A stretch of 64,000 nt of DNA from Candidozyma auris (GCF_003013715.1 NC_072812.1:1302001-1366000); one strand, 5' to 3'; shown: positions 40,331 to 50,490, counted from the stretch's first letter. Notes: generated from the letters alone by a model not told the origin. Numbers and translations: made by a program.

Positions 40331-42460
40331 ATGGAAAGACTAAGCCAACTCTCCCTCCACGCAACTGCTAGCACTCTGCCTCCTGTGTCTCCACCACACC
40401 CTTTGGATCCACTCACCACCCAGGAGATCAAGGCAGTCTCACAGGTAGTTCGCAGCCATTACAAGGACACCAATGTTATCTTCAACACAATCACACTTAG
40501 GGAACCTACCAAGAAGATATACTACGATTGGAAGGAGAAGAATGGATTTAAGCCACCAAGATTGGCATACTTTGTGGTCACAGAAAATAGCCACGTTGGA
40601 GTTCATGAAGGTGTCGTTGATATACCCTCCTTGACCGTGGTAGAATCCAAAGCGACCTCAGGAGTCCAGCCAATTTTGACTCCACAAGACCTTCAGAGCA
40701 CTGAGGAAATTGTCAGAAACGATCCACGTGTTATCGAACAGTGTATTATCCTGGGAATCCCAAAGGAGGACATGAAGAACGTCTACTGCGATGCCTGGAC
40801 TATTGGTTATGACGAGAGATGGGGGTCATCTAGAAGACTTCAGCAGGCTTTAATGTATTGGCGATCTCATGAAGATGACTCTCATTACTCTCATCCGTTA
40901 GACTTCTGTCCTATTGTGGATATGAATGAGGGCAAGGTGGTGTTTATCGATATACCCGCCAGGAGAAGGAAGGTTTCTAAGCACAAGCACTCTTCATTCC
41001 ATCCTAAACATATCTCTGAGAAGTTTGGCACTAAAGAGAATCCATCAGGTTTCCGGAATGACGCCAAGCCGATTAACATCACTCAACCAGACGGTGTTTC
41101 ATTCACCATGGATGGAAACGTTATGCAATGGTCAAACTTCAACTTTCATATTGGATTCAATTACAGAGAGGGCATCGTTCTCTCTGACATGAACTATAAC
41201 GATCATGGCAAGATGAGACCTATGTTTCATAGAATATCATTGTCTGAGATGATTGTTCCTTACGGATGCCCTGATTATCCTCACCAAAGAAAGCACGCTT
41301 TAGACATTGGAGAGTATGGCGCTGGGCTTTGCACCAATCCACTTTCTCTCGGATGTGATTGCAAGGGTGTGATCCATTACCTCGATGCACATTTTACAGA
41401 TAAGGAGGGAGAACCTTTGACTATCAAGAATGCTGTGTGTATCCACGAGGAGGATGACGGTGTTTTATTCAAGCACTCCGATTTCAGAGACGATTTTAGG
41501 ACCACAGTTGTCACAAGAGGTAAGCGCTTGATCATCTCTCAGATCTTCACAGCAGCTAATTATGAATACTGTTTGTACTGGATTTTGAGACAAGATGGAA
41601 CGATCAAGCTCGAGATTAGGTTGACCGGTATTCTTAACACCTACATCTGTGCCGAGGGAGAGGAAACTGGCCCATGGGGAACTCAAGTGTATCCTCAGGT
41701 GAATGCTCACAACCATCAACATTTATTTTCCTTAAGATTGGACCCTCGTATCGATGGCGACAATAACTCTGCTGCAACCTCAGACTCTATCTCAGGCCCT
41801 GGGGCTACAGGCTCTCCAGAGAATGCTTATGGTAATGCTTTCTGCGCTGAGAAGACCGTTTTCAAGAGCGTGAAAGACTCTCTTACCCACCCAACTTTTG
41901 CGAGAACTTGGGATATTTTCAACCCAACCCACATCAACCCATACTCCGGCAAACCTTCATCTTACAAGTTGGTGTCCACATTCACACCTCCTCTTTTAGC
42001 TAAAGATGGCTCCCTTGTCAAGAAGAGAGCCCCGTGGGCTGCATGGACTACTCAAGTCGTTCCTTACAAGGACGAGGGATTGGGCTACGGTCGTTTATAC
42101 CCATCTGGTGATCACGTTGCTCAATGGTCTGGAGATGGAAGTAGAGGAATGAGAGAATGGATTGGGGATGGCAAAGACGTCATCGAGAACACAGACATTC
42201 TTTTCTTCCACACATTTGGAATCACCCATTTTCCAGCACCTGAGGATTTCCCAGTCATGCCTACAGAAATTTTTGATCTTATGTTGCGTCCAAGACACTT
42301 TTTTACGGAGAATCCCTGTCTCGATGTTAAGCCTTCTTATGCGAGAACCACAACTGAGGTGAAAGCTGGGAAGGTGGGTCATGATGAGTGCACTCTCGAT
42401 GTTGACAAGACATCTCAATTGGCATTCGAAAAGACCTCAGGCTCGTGTTGCAAGAAATAA
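40331..42460 (+). CDS. AMO1: peroxisomal copper amine oxidase
   Basis: Oxidises primary amines such as methylamine to aldehyde, ammonia and hydrogen peroxide, letting the yeast use amines as nitrogen source. The 709-residue protein follows the Hansenula polymorpha enzyme nearly throughout. Tyr411 in FTAANYEYC is the precursor of the topaquinone cofactor. Copper ligands are NAHNHQHLF (His-x-His) and the distal His in FGITHFPAPEDF. The active-site base region is HALDIGEYGAG. The N terminus RLSQLSLHA is a textbook PTS2 signal, and there is no C-terminal PTS1 (it ends SCCKK). CTG codon 141 stands where the Hansenula protein has Ser (VLSGIP). Confidence 0.96.
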   Translation: MERLSQLSLHATASTLPPVSPPHPLDPLTTQEIKAVSQVVRSHYKDTNVIFNTITLREPTKKIYYDWKEKNGFKPPRLAYFVVTENSHVGVHEGVVDIPSLTVVESKATSGVQPILTPQDLQSTEEIVRNDPRVIEQCIILGIPKEDMKNVYCDAWTIGYDERWGSSRRLQQALMYWRSHEDDSHYSHPLDFCPIVDMNEGKVVFIDIPARRRKVSKHKHSSFHPKHISEKFGTKENPSGFRNDAKPINITQPDGVSFTMDGNVMQWSNFNFHIGFNYREGIVLSDMNYNDHGKMRPMFHRISLSEMIVPYGCPDYPHQRKHALDIGEYGAGLCTNPLSLGCDCKGVIHYLDAHFTDKEGEPLTIKNAVCIHEEDDGVLFKHSDFRDDFRTTVVTRGKRLIISQIFTAANYEYCLYWILRQDGTIKLEIRLTGILNTYICAEGEETGPWGTQVYPQVNAHNHQHLFSLRLDPRIDGDNNSAATSDSISGPGATGSPENAYGNAFCAEKTVFKSVKDSLTHPTFARTWDIFNPTHINPYSGKPSSYKLVSTFTPPLLAKDGSLVKKRAPWAAWTTQVVPYKDEGLGYGRLYPSGDHVAQWSGDGSRGMREWIGDGKDVIENTDILFFHTFGITHFPAPEDFPVMPTEIFDLMLRPRHFFTENPCLDVKPSYARTTTEVKAGKVGHDECTLDVDKTSQLAFEKTSGSCCKK

Positions 42461-42570
42461 TTGACTGTAGGGTAATTAGTAATGACTGTTCACAACGACT
42501 ACCCTATCTGTAGTAGCATATTAGGTGCTCATCGCGAAATATAATTGAGTTCGAGCTTTAATCAGTCACC

Positions 42571-43191
42571 ATGAAATACATAATTGAGCATATGGAGGAG
42601 GGTTTTTCTGAATGGGTCATACTCGAGTACTCTCAGATCCTTCGTGAAGTTGGTCCCGATAATCTTATTTTGACCTCCTTACCAGATGGAACGACGGAAA
42701 AGGACATACCGCAAAGACTTCTTGACATAGGCTTGCGGTGGACCACAAAGGAATGTGTAACAATCGACGGCGGAATAGATTGCTCTAAAGTGTGTCTTCT
42801 AGACCCCGCTGCTACAACAGACTTAGTGCCTGAGGATCGATCGAAATTTGAATACTTTGTTTTCGGGGGAATCTTGGGTTCTCACCCAAGAATTGACAGA
42901 ACTGGAATACTAAGAGAAAAGTATGGCTTTGCTGGTCGCCGTTTAGGTGAGTTGCAAATGACAACTGATACAGCCATCAGAGTGACTCAGCTGATCATTG
43001 AGGAGCAAAAGCAGTTTGAGAATATCAAGTTTATCGATTATCCAGAGATCAAATTCAGCAAGCACGAGTCGACAGAGATGCCCTTTAGGTACGTCATGGA
43101 CTCCAAAGACGAGCCAATTTTGCCTTCGGGTATGCTTGAGTTGATAAAGCACGATGCTGAACAAAGCATTGATGATCTTCTAGTCGAATGA
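42571..43191 (+). CDS. SFM1: Sfm1-like SPOUT protein-arginine methyltransferase
   Basis: Yeast Sfm1 is a SPOUT-fold enzyme that monomethylates an arginine of ribosomal protein Rps3 (family knowledge). The 206-residue protein matches it along its whole length: MKYIIEHMEEGFSEWVILEYSQILREVG at the start, KDIPQRLL, the SAM-knot loop YFVFGGILGSHPRIDRT, RRLGELQMTTDTAIR and TEMPFRYV. It is adjacent to DDL1, as SFM1 (YOR021C) and DDL1 (YOR022C) are neighbours in S. cerevisiae. The two genes are convergent with 19 bp between stops. Confidence 0.93.
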   Translation: MKYIIEHMEEGFSEWVILEYSQILREVGPDNLILTSLPDGTTEKDIPQRLLDIGLRWTTKECVTIDGGIDCSKVCLLDPAATTDLVPEDRSKFEYFVFGGILGSHPRIDRTGILREKYGFAGRRLGELQMTTDTAIRVTQLIIEEQKQFENIKFIDYPEIKFSKHESTEMPFRYVMDSKDEPILPSGMLELIKHDAEQSIDDLLVE

Positions 43192-43210
43192 ACGTTGTTC
43201 TCTGAATAGG

Positions 43211-45433
43211 CTATAAATCTTTATATACTTGAACCTTCTTAGTGTCAACAGGATTGCTCGAACAAGAAAGGATTTCCTTCATAACAAAACCTGCGGTATC
43301 ATAGTCTTCGAAGTATGACACATGTGCACTAATTGCTGATATGAGCGCAATGCTAAAAACTCCAGTTGGCAATGAGTAGTCAATCCTCCCGGTACGGTTC
43401 AACTCCGTTAATAGATTCACATCGCTTCTGGAAAGATATTTATCTGTTACTTCCTCATCTTCGGTGTCGCTCTTGCCATTAGAGATCGGACTTGCTAAGG
43501 TCGTGATGATATCGCCCAAGGCGTTCTCATTTGCAATGGAGGCCTTTGGTTCTCCATCTTTGACTTCTTTAAGAGCTTTCCCGTTCTTTTTAGATCCAAA
43601 CCAATTAGAGAATATTTTTTGTTGCACTTCATCCCCAAAAGTTGTCAAACTCTTTATTTGCGTATTGAAACCGTTCAATGCGAAGGGGACTTCTTCGGGC
43701 TTCATATTGGAGAATTCTGGCTTCACAAGAGGTTCCATTCGATAACCAATTGGGTCACACGGATGAAACAAGTTATATAAATTTTTGCATTTGGGCGATG
43801 TCATTTTGAGCTCATCATTCAGTGGATCAAAGTCATCGTGAACGCTCAACCTCGATACGATGTTCTTTCTTTGAAGCAACTTGAACATACCGACAGGGGA
43901 ACCCACACAAAAGAGGTTTTCGACATCAAAATCTAATTTATACTCATGGTCTCCCTCTCTTTGCATTGACACCAAGTCGAAGACAATTGCAGATCCCAAA
44001 GAATGACCCAAAATGTGGATCTTTCCATTAAAGTCCGGATTCCTCTCTTTGTAAAGTCTGTACACTCTATTGAGCTCCTCGGTTACAATTTTTAAAATCT
44101 GGTTTCTGAACTTTGGTTCGTAGTAGAGAAGTACGTCAAGGATAACATCACCAACAATGTTTCTAAGAGGTTTCACCCCATCCACATTAATGTCAGATAA
44201 ACTGGGGAGTCGCTTGTCTCCAAGGTTTCCCGAATCATCTATACGTTTTCTGGGGTGAAACAATACCTTGTGTCTCCAAGTAATAGGAAGGGTTTGAATC
44301 CTATTGTTTGAGGCATGCTGCTTGTTATTTTCGTCGAAAGAATCCCCATGGGCAAGCCTTTTGTACTTGTCTTCATTTTCATATACTTCCTTCATTGTAG
44401 ATCTCAATACGTTGGTGCTGTGAGTGAAATTTACAGACTCATACTTGTGTCCCAAGATTTGACCGATACCATGAACACATAGCATGAGATGATCGATTTG
44501 TCTATCAGTTTCCCTAGTCGTCTTCAAATCCTCAAAATCAGACTCCATCACAGACTGAAGCATTTCATCCTCCTTGATATTCTGAGCCGAAATGCTGTCT
44601 TGCAGCTTTTGCAGGGAGAATAGGTTCGACACCTCTTTCAGGAAAATGTCCGTCAACGAAGGCACTGGTGGAGATTTGATACTGTCGATGATACTTGAGT
44701 TGAGATCATCAGAGAAGCCTCGCTGGATTGAAGTCACACCCATTAGTGTCCCGCTTTTTGACCCCAACTTGCGAATGACGTCCAACTGCAAAGTATTGAT
44801 GCCGGAGGGAAACAAGGCTGCCTGAGTCTTGTCAAAATATATTACAGCTTCGCCATCTCCTAACTCAGCAACATCTTTCTCTTTTGAGAAGTCTATTGTG
44901 TCAGAGGAAACCTTGTCCTTAAGCTCCTTAATCTCCTTATTGAATTTTGCAACCGCATCCTTGGACTGCTTACCATTGGACGATTTATCCTCGTTGGTAT
45001 GCAAAGTAGGGCGTCGACGAAGGTAATTTTCCTCGATCTTCTTCGCCACTTTACTTGAGAGCGGCGTTCCATCGCTTTGAAACCAAATTCCTCTTCTCAC
45101 TTCGTATGTGGGACCCTCCCAATAAACAGGAGAGAGAACCATATCATTTAGATCTACTTCAAACAAACGATCTTCCTTCACCTCCACAGAACTTGCTTTC
45201 TGTCTGTACGCTTTCTCTAGCTTTTTCTCGTCATGTTCAGAGAAGGGAATGAATTTTTTCGGTTTTTCATCATCTGTATACTCAAACCATTCAGGTCTCG
45301 TCAAGGGAGCGTCAGAACAATAGAACCACTTAGGAGTAGGATCGGTTTTCTTCGAATACGGCCTTATGAGGTATAGGGCTGTACGTGAACGATTGATAAC
45401 CAATGGAGCTCGGATCAACCTCATCAATCCCAT
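43211..45433 (-). CDS. DDL1: DDHD-domain phospholipase Ddl1, mitochondrial
   Basis: Phospholipase A1 family protein, mitochondrial in yeast. The 740-residue protein opens with a strong presequence (MGLMRLIRAPLVINRSRTALYLIRPYSKK). A lipase core follows with LMLCVHGIGQILG and the nucleophile elbow ILGHSLGSA (Ser near 477). The DDHD domain has NLFHPCDPIGYRMEPL and a late ISAHVSYFED. Charged, low-complexity insertions separate these blocks. Neighbourhood with SFM1 supports orthology. Confidence 0.9.
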   Translation of the reverse strand: MGLMRLIRAPLVINRSRTALYLIRPYSKKTDPTPKWFYCSDAPLTRPEWFEYTDDEKPKKFIPFSEHDEKKLEKAYRQKASSVEVKEDRLFEVDLNDMVLSPVYWEGPTYEVRRGIWFQSDGTPLSSKVAKKIEENYLRRRPTLHTNEDKSSNGKQSKDAVAKFNKEIKELKDKVSSDTIDFSKEKDVAELGDGEAVIYFDKTQAALFPSGINTLQLDVIRKLGSKSGTLMGVTSIQRGFSDDLNSSIIDSIKSPPVPSLTDIFLKEVSNLFSLQKLQDSISAQNIKEDEMLQSVMESDFEDLKTTRETDRQIDHLMLCVHGIGQILGHKYESVNFTHSTNVLRSTMKEVYENEDKYKRLAHGDSFDENNKQHASNNRIQTLPITWRHKVLFHPRKRIDDSGNLGDKRLPSLSDINVDGVKPLRNIVGDVILDVLLYYEPKFRNQILKIVTEELNRVYRLYKERNPDFNGKIHILGHSLGSAIVFDLVSMQREGDHEYKLDFDVENLFCVGSPVGMFKLLQRKNIVSRLSVHDDFDPLNDELKMTSPKCKNLYNLFHPCDPIGYRMEPLVKPEFSNMKPEEVPFALNGFNTQIKSLTTFGDEVQQKIFSNWFGSKKNGKALKEVKDGEPKASIANENALGDIITTLASPISNGKSDTEDEEVTDKYLSRSDVNLLTELNRTGRIDYSLPTGVFSIALISAISAHVSYFEDYDTAGFVMKEILSCSSNPVDTKKVQVYKDL

Positions 45434-45696
45434 GCGGATGGCGGCATTCTTCTTCAGTTGCTATGTAGCTGCGAAATGTTGTAGGCGTATACTGCACGAG
45501 TTAGGCGCTCGCCGGCCAATCGCCCATATGATTTTGTAGTTTAATTTCATGATTCAAAGTCGAGATTACTTCAAATAAGAGGGGGCTACATGACTTATCT
45601 TTTGAAAACGAAAAGCCTGGAGCCAAGATCTACTTGCGCACATAACGGGTGGAACGTTTTCTGACAGCCTGCAGAGTTATCAATTAGAATGCTATT

Positions 45697-46524
45697 TTAC
45701 TTTCCCTCGCGGATCTCATCCCACCTACTCTTTGGTTTGGATTCTTCGGCTATGGGAAACACATCGTCAGCTTCATCCAGTTGTTCTTGCAGCGTGGATT
45801 CTGGTACCTCGCTTTTTGGAAAGTTTATGTCACGGAGATGCTTCCATTCTGAGTTGTCATCGGTTTGTTCCTGTTTTGTGGAGTTACCAAAACCAATGGG
45901 CCTCCTTTGAGCAGCTTCTGGGATATAGTGTGGTTTGTGAAGATCATCTTTTGTCAATGTCCTGGGATCACGCATTATGAAGGAGGCATTCTTACTGGTA
46001 AGGTCATAATACCTCGCCCAAAATGGGGCATGAGTCATGGGAATTAAATCCCACACGGTCTTCATTCTGGTGAATTTATCTGGCGGGGTTTCGCTAGCTG
46101 CTAGCAGTGCCATGTCTTTCCTCTTTACCTGAAAGTATGTATATAAATTGATGTTCATCATCACTTCAAATGTGATGATACTTAAGAAGATTGACTTGAA
46201 AGGAGATTTGAAAAGCGGCGCTTTAATTGGCACGTTGTTAGGCAAATTGGTTGGCTTGCCTGCTCTGTATCTTATTAGGCGATCTTGAATGGTGGGCACA
46301 AAGAGCACAATCATGGATGATGCAAGCGCCCAAGAGGCAGAGGCACGACCGAAGGCATCAAGGTCTTGGGCGATCTGTTTTCGTTCTTGGGGTTTTAATA
46401 GGTGATCAGCTTCCCAGAATTTTATGACCTTCGCTTGATCTCTGAACGGATCAAGTCCCAAAGACCTGTGCGCATGTTTGCTTACATGCTCGCCATGAGC
46501 CTGTTCTGTGTCAGATGAGGACAT
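45697..46524 (-). CDS. mitochondrial membrane protein, RCI37-like (YIL077C family)
   Basis: 275 residues with two hydrophobic segments: about 63-81 (SWALASSMIVLFVPTI) and about 108-130 (FLSIITFEVMMNINLYTYF). Both termini are charged. The N terminus is not a typical presequence. I tentatively equate it with the poorly characterised fungal mitochondrial family of yeast YIL077C (RCI37). The two-segment layout fits, and in S. cerevisiae YIL077C lies beside THS1, as this gene does. Direct sequence similarity was not checked. Its role is unknown to me. Confidence 0.6.
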   Translation of the reverse strand: MSSSDTEQAHGEHVSKHAHRSLGLDPFRDQAKVIKFWEADHLLKPQERKQIAQDLDAFGRASASWALASSMIVLFVPTIQDRLIRYRAGKPTNLPNNVPIKAPLFKSPFKSIFLSIITFEVMMNINLYTYFQVKRKDMALLAASETPPDKFTRMKTVWDLIPMTHAPFWARYYDLTSKNASFIMRDPRTLTKDDLHKPHYIPEAAQRRPIGFGNSTKQEQTDDNSEWKHLRDINFPKSEVPESTLQEQLDEADDVFPIAEESKPKSRWDEIREGK

Positions 46525-46765
46525 GTTAGAAAAATGTCAATATATATTTGTGGTAAGGATTGATAGACCAGTTGATAGCAAGTGAAATAGTGGTACCATT
46601 GCTTTACATATAGACGACGCATGTAGTTTCTGCAGGAGAAACAGACGAAAGCTGCCCAATGCCAATAGCCTTTAGCTAGGATGCAATTCGGCCGAGATTG
46701 AAGACGGTTTGTTAAATCGATACAAAATTTACAATGTAAACCCTAATTTTCTATACGCTGCACGA

Positions 46766-48943
46766 TTATATCAACTTGTTGTCAGCTCTGTACTCTTCCT
46801 TCAACCTGATCAACTGCTTGACAACCTCGTCAAACTTTACTGTTGCATTCTTACCCTGCTCTTCTTGAATATCCCTGTTTCTGACATTCACACTCTCTTC
46901 GGCGTGCTCTTGCTCACCCACGATGAAGATGAAGTTATACTTCAACAACTGTCCGCTTCTAACCTTCTTCTGCAAGGTATTACCAGAAAGATCGACATCA
47001 GCATAAAATCCATATTGCTTGACCAATTTCTCCTTCAAGGACTCTGCATAGTCAAAGTATTTCACACCAACTGGGACAACCAAGACTTGTCTTGGGGACA
47101 ACCAGAAGGGCCATTTACCCTTGAAATGCTCGGTCAAGATAGCAGTCATTCTTTCCACTGAACCCAAAATGGCTCTGTGAATCATTACTGGCCTGGCAGT
47201 GGAGTTCTCCTTTTCGTTGGAATCAGCCTTGTACTCCAAGTCGAAACGCTGAGGCATTTGGAAATCCAACTGGATGGTAGCACACTGGAACCATCTCTTC
47301 AAAGCATCACTAATCTTGATATCAATTTTTGGCCCGTAGAAAGCACCATCAGCTGGATTCAATTCCCAATTTCCTTCACCCATGAACTTGTTCAAAGCAT
47401 TCTCCAAGTTCTTCTCGGCGGCATCCCAAGTTTTCAAGTCACCGACATACTTCTCCGGTCTAGTGGACAACTCCATCTTGAACTCAAAACCAAAAATACC
47501 GTAAATTCTCTGCAAGAAGTCAAAAACACCGGCAATTTCTTGCTCTATTTGGTCTTGCTGACAGAAAATGTGAGCATCGTCCTGCTGAAATCGACGAACT
47601 CGGGTTAAACCAGAAAGAGCTCCAGAGAACTCATTTCTGTGAATCACACCAAAGTCAGCGACACGCCATGGGAGTTCTCTGTAGGATCTCTCACGACTCT
47701 TGAAGATGACGCAGTGGCCTGGACAATTCATAGGTTTCAAGCCAAAAGTTTCTTTCTCAACCTCGAAAGAAAACATATTGTCTTTATAGTTAGCCCAGTG
47801 ACCAGATGTCTCCCACAACTTGGTGTTGTACATGTTTGGAGTGATGACTTCTTCATAACCTCTCTGTCTGTATTCGCTTCTAATCAAGTCGACGAGGGTG
47901 TTGTATATTCTGGTACCATGAGGCAACCAAAAAGCAGAGCCTGGAGAAACCTCGTTGAAATAGAACAACTCCTGTTCCTTTCCGATCTTTCTGTGGTCCC
48001 TCTCACTGGCTTCTTTAAGGAATTTCAAGTGCTCGTCCATGAGCTTCTTGTCAGGAAACGAAATACCGTAAACTCTTTGCAAAGAGTCATTGTTCGCATC
48101 ACCCAAAAAGTATGAGGAAGAGTTTTTCAACACCTTGAAGGCCTTGATTTTACCAGTGTGCAAGATGTGAGGACCTCTACACAAATCGATCAAAGGACCA
48201 CATCTGTACACGGTGGTAGAAGTTCCATCTGGAACCTTATCGCTGATAAACTTGACCTTGTATTTGTTATACTTGAACATTTCCAACAATTCTTCCTTGG
48301 TCATCTCGAGTCTGATGAATTTTTGCTTTTCCTTGATGACCTTAGTGGAAACCTTTTCGATGTTGCCGAAGTCTTCCTGGGACACGACACCTTCGCCTCC
48401 GTTGATAGACATGTCGTAGAAGAAGCCATCTTCAGTTGGTGGACCGTAAGACAAGTGACAACCGTAGTGGTTCTCGCAGGCTTCACCCAATACGTGGGCG
48501 GAGGAATGCCAAAAAACCATCTTACCCTCAGGATGATCGAAGTCCAAGAATTCCAATTGAGCGTCGCCTTCGAGTGGTCTCTCCAAGTCCCATAACTCAC
48601 CGTTTACCTTGGAGATAACTTGTCTTTCGAGGAACGACTTACCAATGCCATTGGCGATATCGAAAGGACTTGTCTCAAAGGCAGTGCCTTCCTTGACAGA
48701 CCCATCCTTCAATGTGATCTTAATGGGCTTTCTCTCCTGAGCAGCAAATTCAGCATCATGCTTTGCCTTAATCTCATCGAAGATCTTAATTCTATAATCC
48801 AAGAAAGCTGGTGGTGGGTCCAAAATTAAAGGTTTCTGAGGCTGCTTGGTCTTCTTATTCTCTTTTTTTGGAGCAGCTTGAGGTTTGTTCTTCGCTTTCT
48901 CGTCAACCGAGAGCTGGTTCACTCCATTAACGACCTCGGCCAT
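46766..48943 (-). CDS. THS1: threonyl-tRNA synthetase (cytosolic start; longer mitochondrial form possible)
   Basis: Charges tRNA-Thr. From the ATG at 48941-48943 the protein is 725 residues and aligns with yeast Ths1. It has a Lys-rich N-terminal extension, TGS domain ([11 protein letters not shown]), editing domain ([10 protein letters not shown] with the His-x3-His site), class II motifs ([46 protein letters not shown]) and anticodon domain (VVPVGVKYF). The frame stays open upstream to an in-frame ATG at 49090, adding 49 residues with a basic, hydroxylated composition. The upstream ATG has T at -3, a weak context, while the downstream one has G at -3. This could allow two products. Confidence 0.95.
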   Translation of the reverse strand: MAEVVNGVNQLSVDEKAKNKPQAAPKKENKKTKQPQKPLILDPPPAFLDYRIKIFDEIKAKHDAEFAAQERKPIKITLKDGSVKEGTAFETSPFDIANGIGKSFLERQVISKVNGELWDLERPLEGDAQLEFLDFDHPEGKMVFWHSSAHVLGEACENHYGCHLSYGPPTEDGFFYDMSINGGEGVVSQEDFGNIEKVSTKVIKEKQKFIRLEMTKEELLEMFKYNKYKVKFISDKVPDGTSTTVYRCGPLIDLCRGPHILHTGKIKAFKVLKNSSSYFLGDANNDSLQRVYGISFPDKKLMDEHLKFLKEASERDHRKIGKEQELFYFNEVSPGSAFWLPHGTRIYNTLVDLIRSEYRQRGYEEVITPNMYNTKLWETSGHWANYKDNMFSFEVEKETFGLKPMNCPGHCVIFKSRERSYRELPWRVADFGVIHRNEFSGALSGLTRVRRFQQDDAHIFCQQDQIEQEIAGVFDFLQRIYGIFGFEFKMELSTRPEKYVGDLKTWDAAEKNLENALNKFMGEGNWELNPADGAFYGPKIDIKISDALKRWFQCATIQLDFQMPQRFDLEYKADSNEKENSTARPVMIHRAILGSVERMTAILTEHFKGKWPFWLSPRQVLVVPVGVKYFDYAESLKEKLVKQYGFYADVDLSGNTLQKKVRSGQLLKYNFIFIVGEQEHAEESVNVRNRDIQEEQGKNATVKFDEVVKQLIRLKEEYRADNKLI

Positions 48944-49441
48944 GTCGAACAGAACTCGTAATATGTGTCTTGTGGTGACTGATGTGAGCCAGGAAAATTT
49001 GTGTGAAAAATGCGTGCATAGACTTCCAGCGCGATACCCTTGAGAGGTATAGAGCAGTAGCGGTTCCTTTTTTATTTGACCCAAAAACATTGATCTTCTT
49101 TACTTCTTTCTTCTTTCTTACTCTTTTTGATTTTAGTGATGGTTGAGGTGATCATTTGAAACTCGTATTGAAGAAGAATGTGCACTGTACATCTCCTAGC
49201 GCTCAAACTCAACACCATCACGGCTGCGAAACGATTATATTGGAAAGGCACTGGGAGTTTAACGTCCCTCGAAACACCCTTGATCCTCTTGAAGATTATA
49301 GAGGTCGAATCTTAGTATAAGTTTTGATGGGCAAACTCCAAATGGATCTGGCAACTCTTTATCACGATACTACGTACAACTTTACGATTTACCATGATCG
49401 TTCTATGTCATTGAGTATTTACATGTGGAGTGACAAAAAGC
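48944..49441. other. THS1 leader and MRPL38 3' flank
   Basis: The part 48944-49090 is the in-frame THS1 extension discussed separately. From 49091 to 49441 I see no gene; it holds the THS1 promoter and the downstream flank of MRPL38. Confidence 0.45.
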
Positions 49442-49840
49442 TCAGAAGGTTTTAGGCGCAAGTGTGGCAATCTTATTATATTGCAAATCCCTCAACTCCT
49501 TGGCCACAACGGAGGATATTCTTGATCCCAAAGGCTCACCATTCTGATTTATCAATACACAAGCGTTGTCGTCGAAACGAACAACGGAGCCGTCAGGCCT
49601 TCTAAATGGTGCTTTAGTTCTCACAATAACGGCTCGGCAGATATCCCTTCGCTTGACTCTGTTGCTGGAACTTTGTCCTGTGATGGCAGATGAAAGAGGT
49701 CTAGCCTCCTTTACCACAACGGTGATCTGGTCACCGACTCTCCCGAAATTCTTAGGACCGTGACGAAGTACCTTGATACATTCGACAACTTGAGCGCCTG
49801 AGTTATCGATGACGTTAAGAAGCGACTTCAAGTAGATCAT
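49442..49840 (-). CDS. MRPL38: mitochondrial ribosomal protein uL14m
   Basis: Large-subunit mitochondrial ribosomal protein of the L14 family. I start at the ATG at 49838-49840 (MIYLKSLLNVIDNSGAQ), two codons inside a GTG-led frame. The 132 residues carry VIDNSGAQVVECIKVL, VGDQITVVVKEA, RAVIVRTK and RFDDNACVLIN, the L14 signature. It is slightly shorter than the yeast protein (138). Divergent from the IMPACT-family gene. Confidence 0.93.
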   Translation of the reverse strand: MIYLKSLLNVIDNSGAQVVECIKVLRHGPKNFGRVGDQITVVVKEARPLSSAITGQSSSNRVKRRDICRAVIVRTKAPFRRPDGSVVRFDDNACVLINQNGEPLGSRISSVVAKELRDLQYNKIATLAPKTF

Positions 49841-49986
49841 TTCCACTAGTGGGTCTATCCTGTAATCGTGAGATTTTCACATAAGTTTTGTACATACGTG
49901 CGTGCGAACCTCACAACCCGAATAGTATCAGATGATTATATAAATTCTTTCATATTTCTTCACTTGAAGATGAAGGGAAAAGTCTA

Positions 49987-50490
49987 ATGAGGATTGGTTT
50001 TGTCAGATTGCATTATTTAAATGGACGTCTCAGTACGATCACCAATTGGTATGAGTCGAGGGTCATAATGGACAGAAAGTCGAAGTTCCAAGCTCGCCAT
50101 ACCTCGTTGAGTACACCCGATGAGATACCAGAAATACTCCGGCAATTTCTCCAGCAACATCGAAAAATCACGAAAAGTGCAAGCCATCCGCATATCATAG
50201 CTTGGCGGACAGGAGAAGCAGTCAGGACGCCGGTAAACATTGGGCAACGACTGAACAAGAGTAAACCTGAACTAGGCTTACAATATATCAACATTCAGCA
50301 GGGTTTCGATGATAATGGCGAGAAGGGAGCTGGGGCGAAATTATTAGAGCATTTAGAGCAGCACAATATCATCAATAAGCTTATAATCGTGACTCGATGG
50401 TACGGAGGAAGCCCAATTGGCTCACTGCGCTTTCGTCACATCACCAATACATCCTTCGACAGCCTTCGTAAAGCCGAGGAAATTGTTTAA
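49987..50490 (+). CDS. IMPACT/UPF0029-family protein (YDL177C-like)
   Basis: 167 residues with the UPF0029 core: VIMDRKSKFQARH near 27-39, SHPHIIAWRTG, DDNGEKGAGAKLLEHL and VTRWYGGSPIGSLRFRHI. IMPACT/Yih1 proteins bind Gcn1 through an added RWD domain. None is present here, so the short stand-alone YDL177C type is more likely. That family has no firm function. The ATG at 49987 is 146 bp from the divergent MRPL38 start. Confidence 0.82.
   Translation: MRIGFVRLHYLNGRLSTITNWYESRVIMDRKSKFQARHTSLSTPDEIPEILRQFLQQHRKITKSASHPHIIAWRTGEAVRTPVNIGQRLNKSKPELGLQYINIQQGFDDNGEKGAGAKLLEHLEQHNIINKLIIVTRWYGGSPIGSLRFRHITNTSFDSLRKAEEIV

Noticed and set aside
42991..42993. CTG in SFM1 as evidence against CUG-Ser decoding
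   Set aside because: It aligns with Leu in yeast (TTQLII), but it is a single site recalled from memory. The amine oxidase, PKA and AHA1 sites favour Ser.
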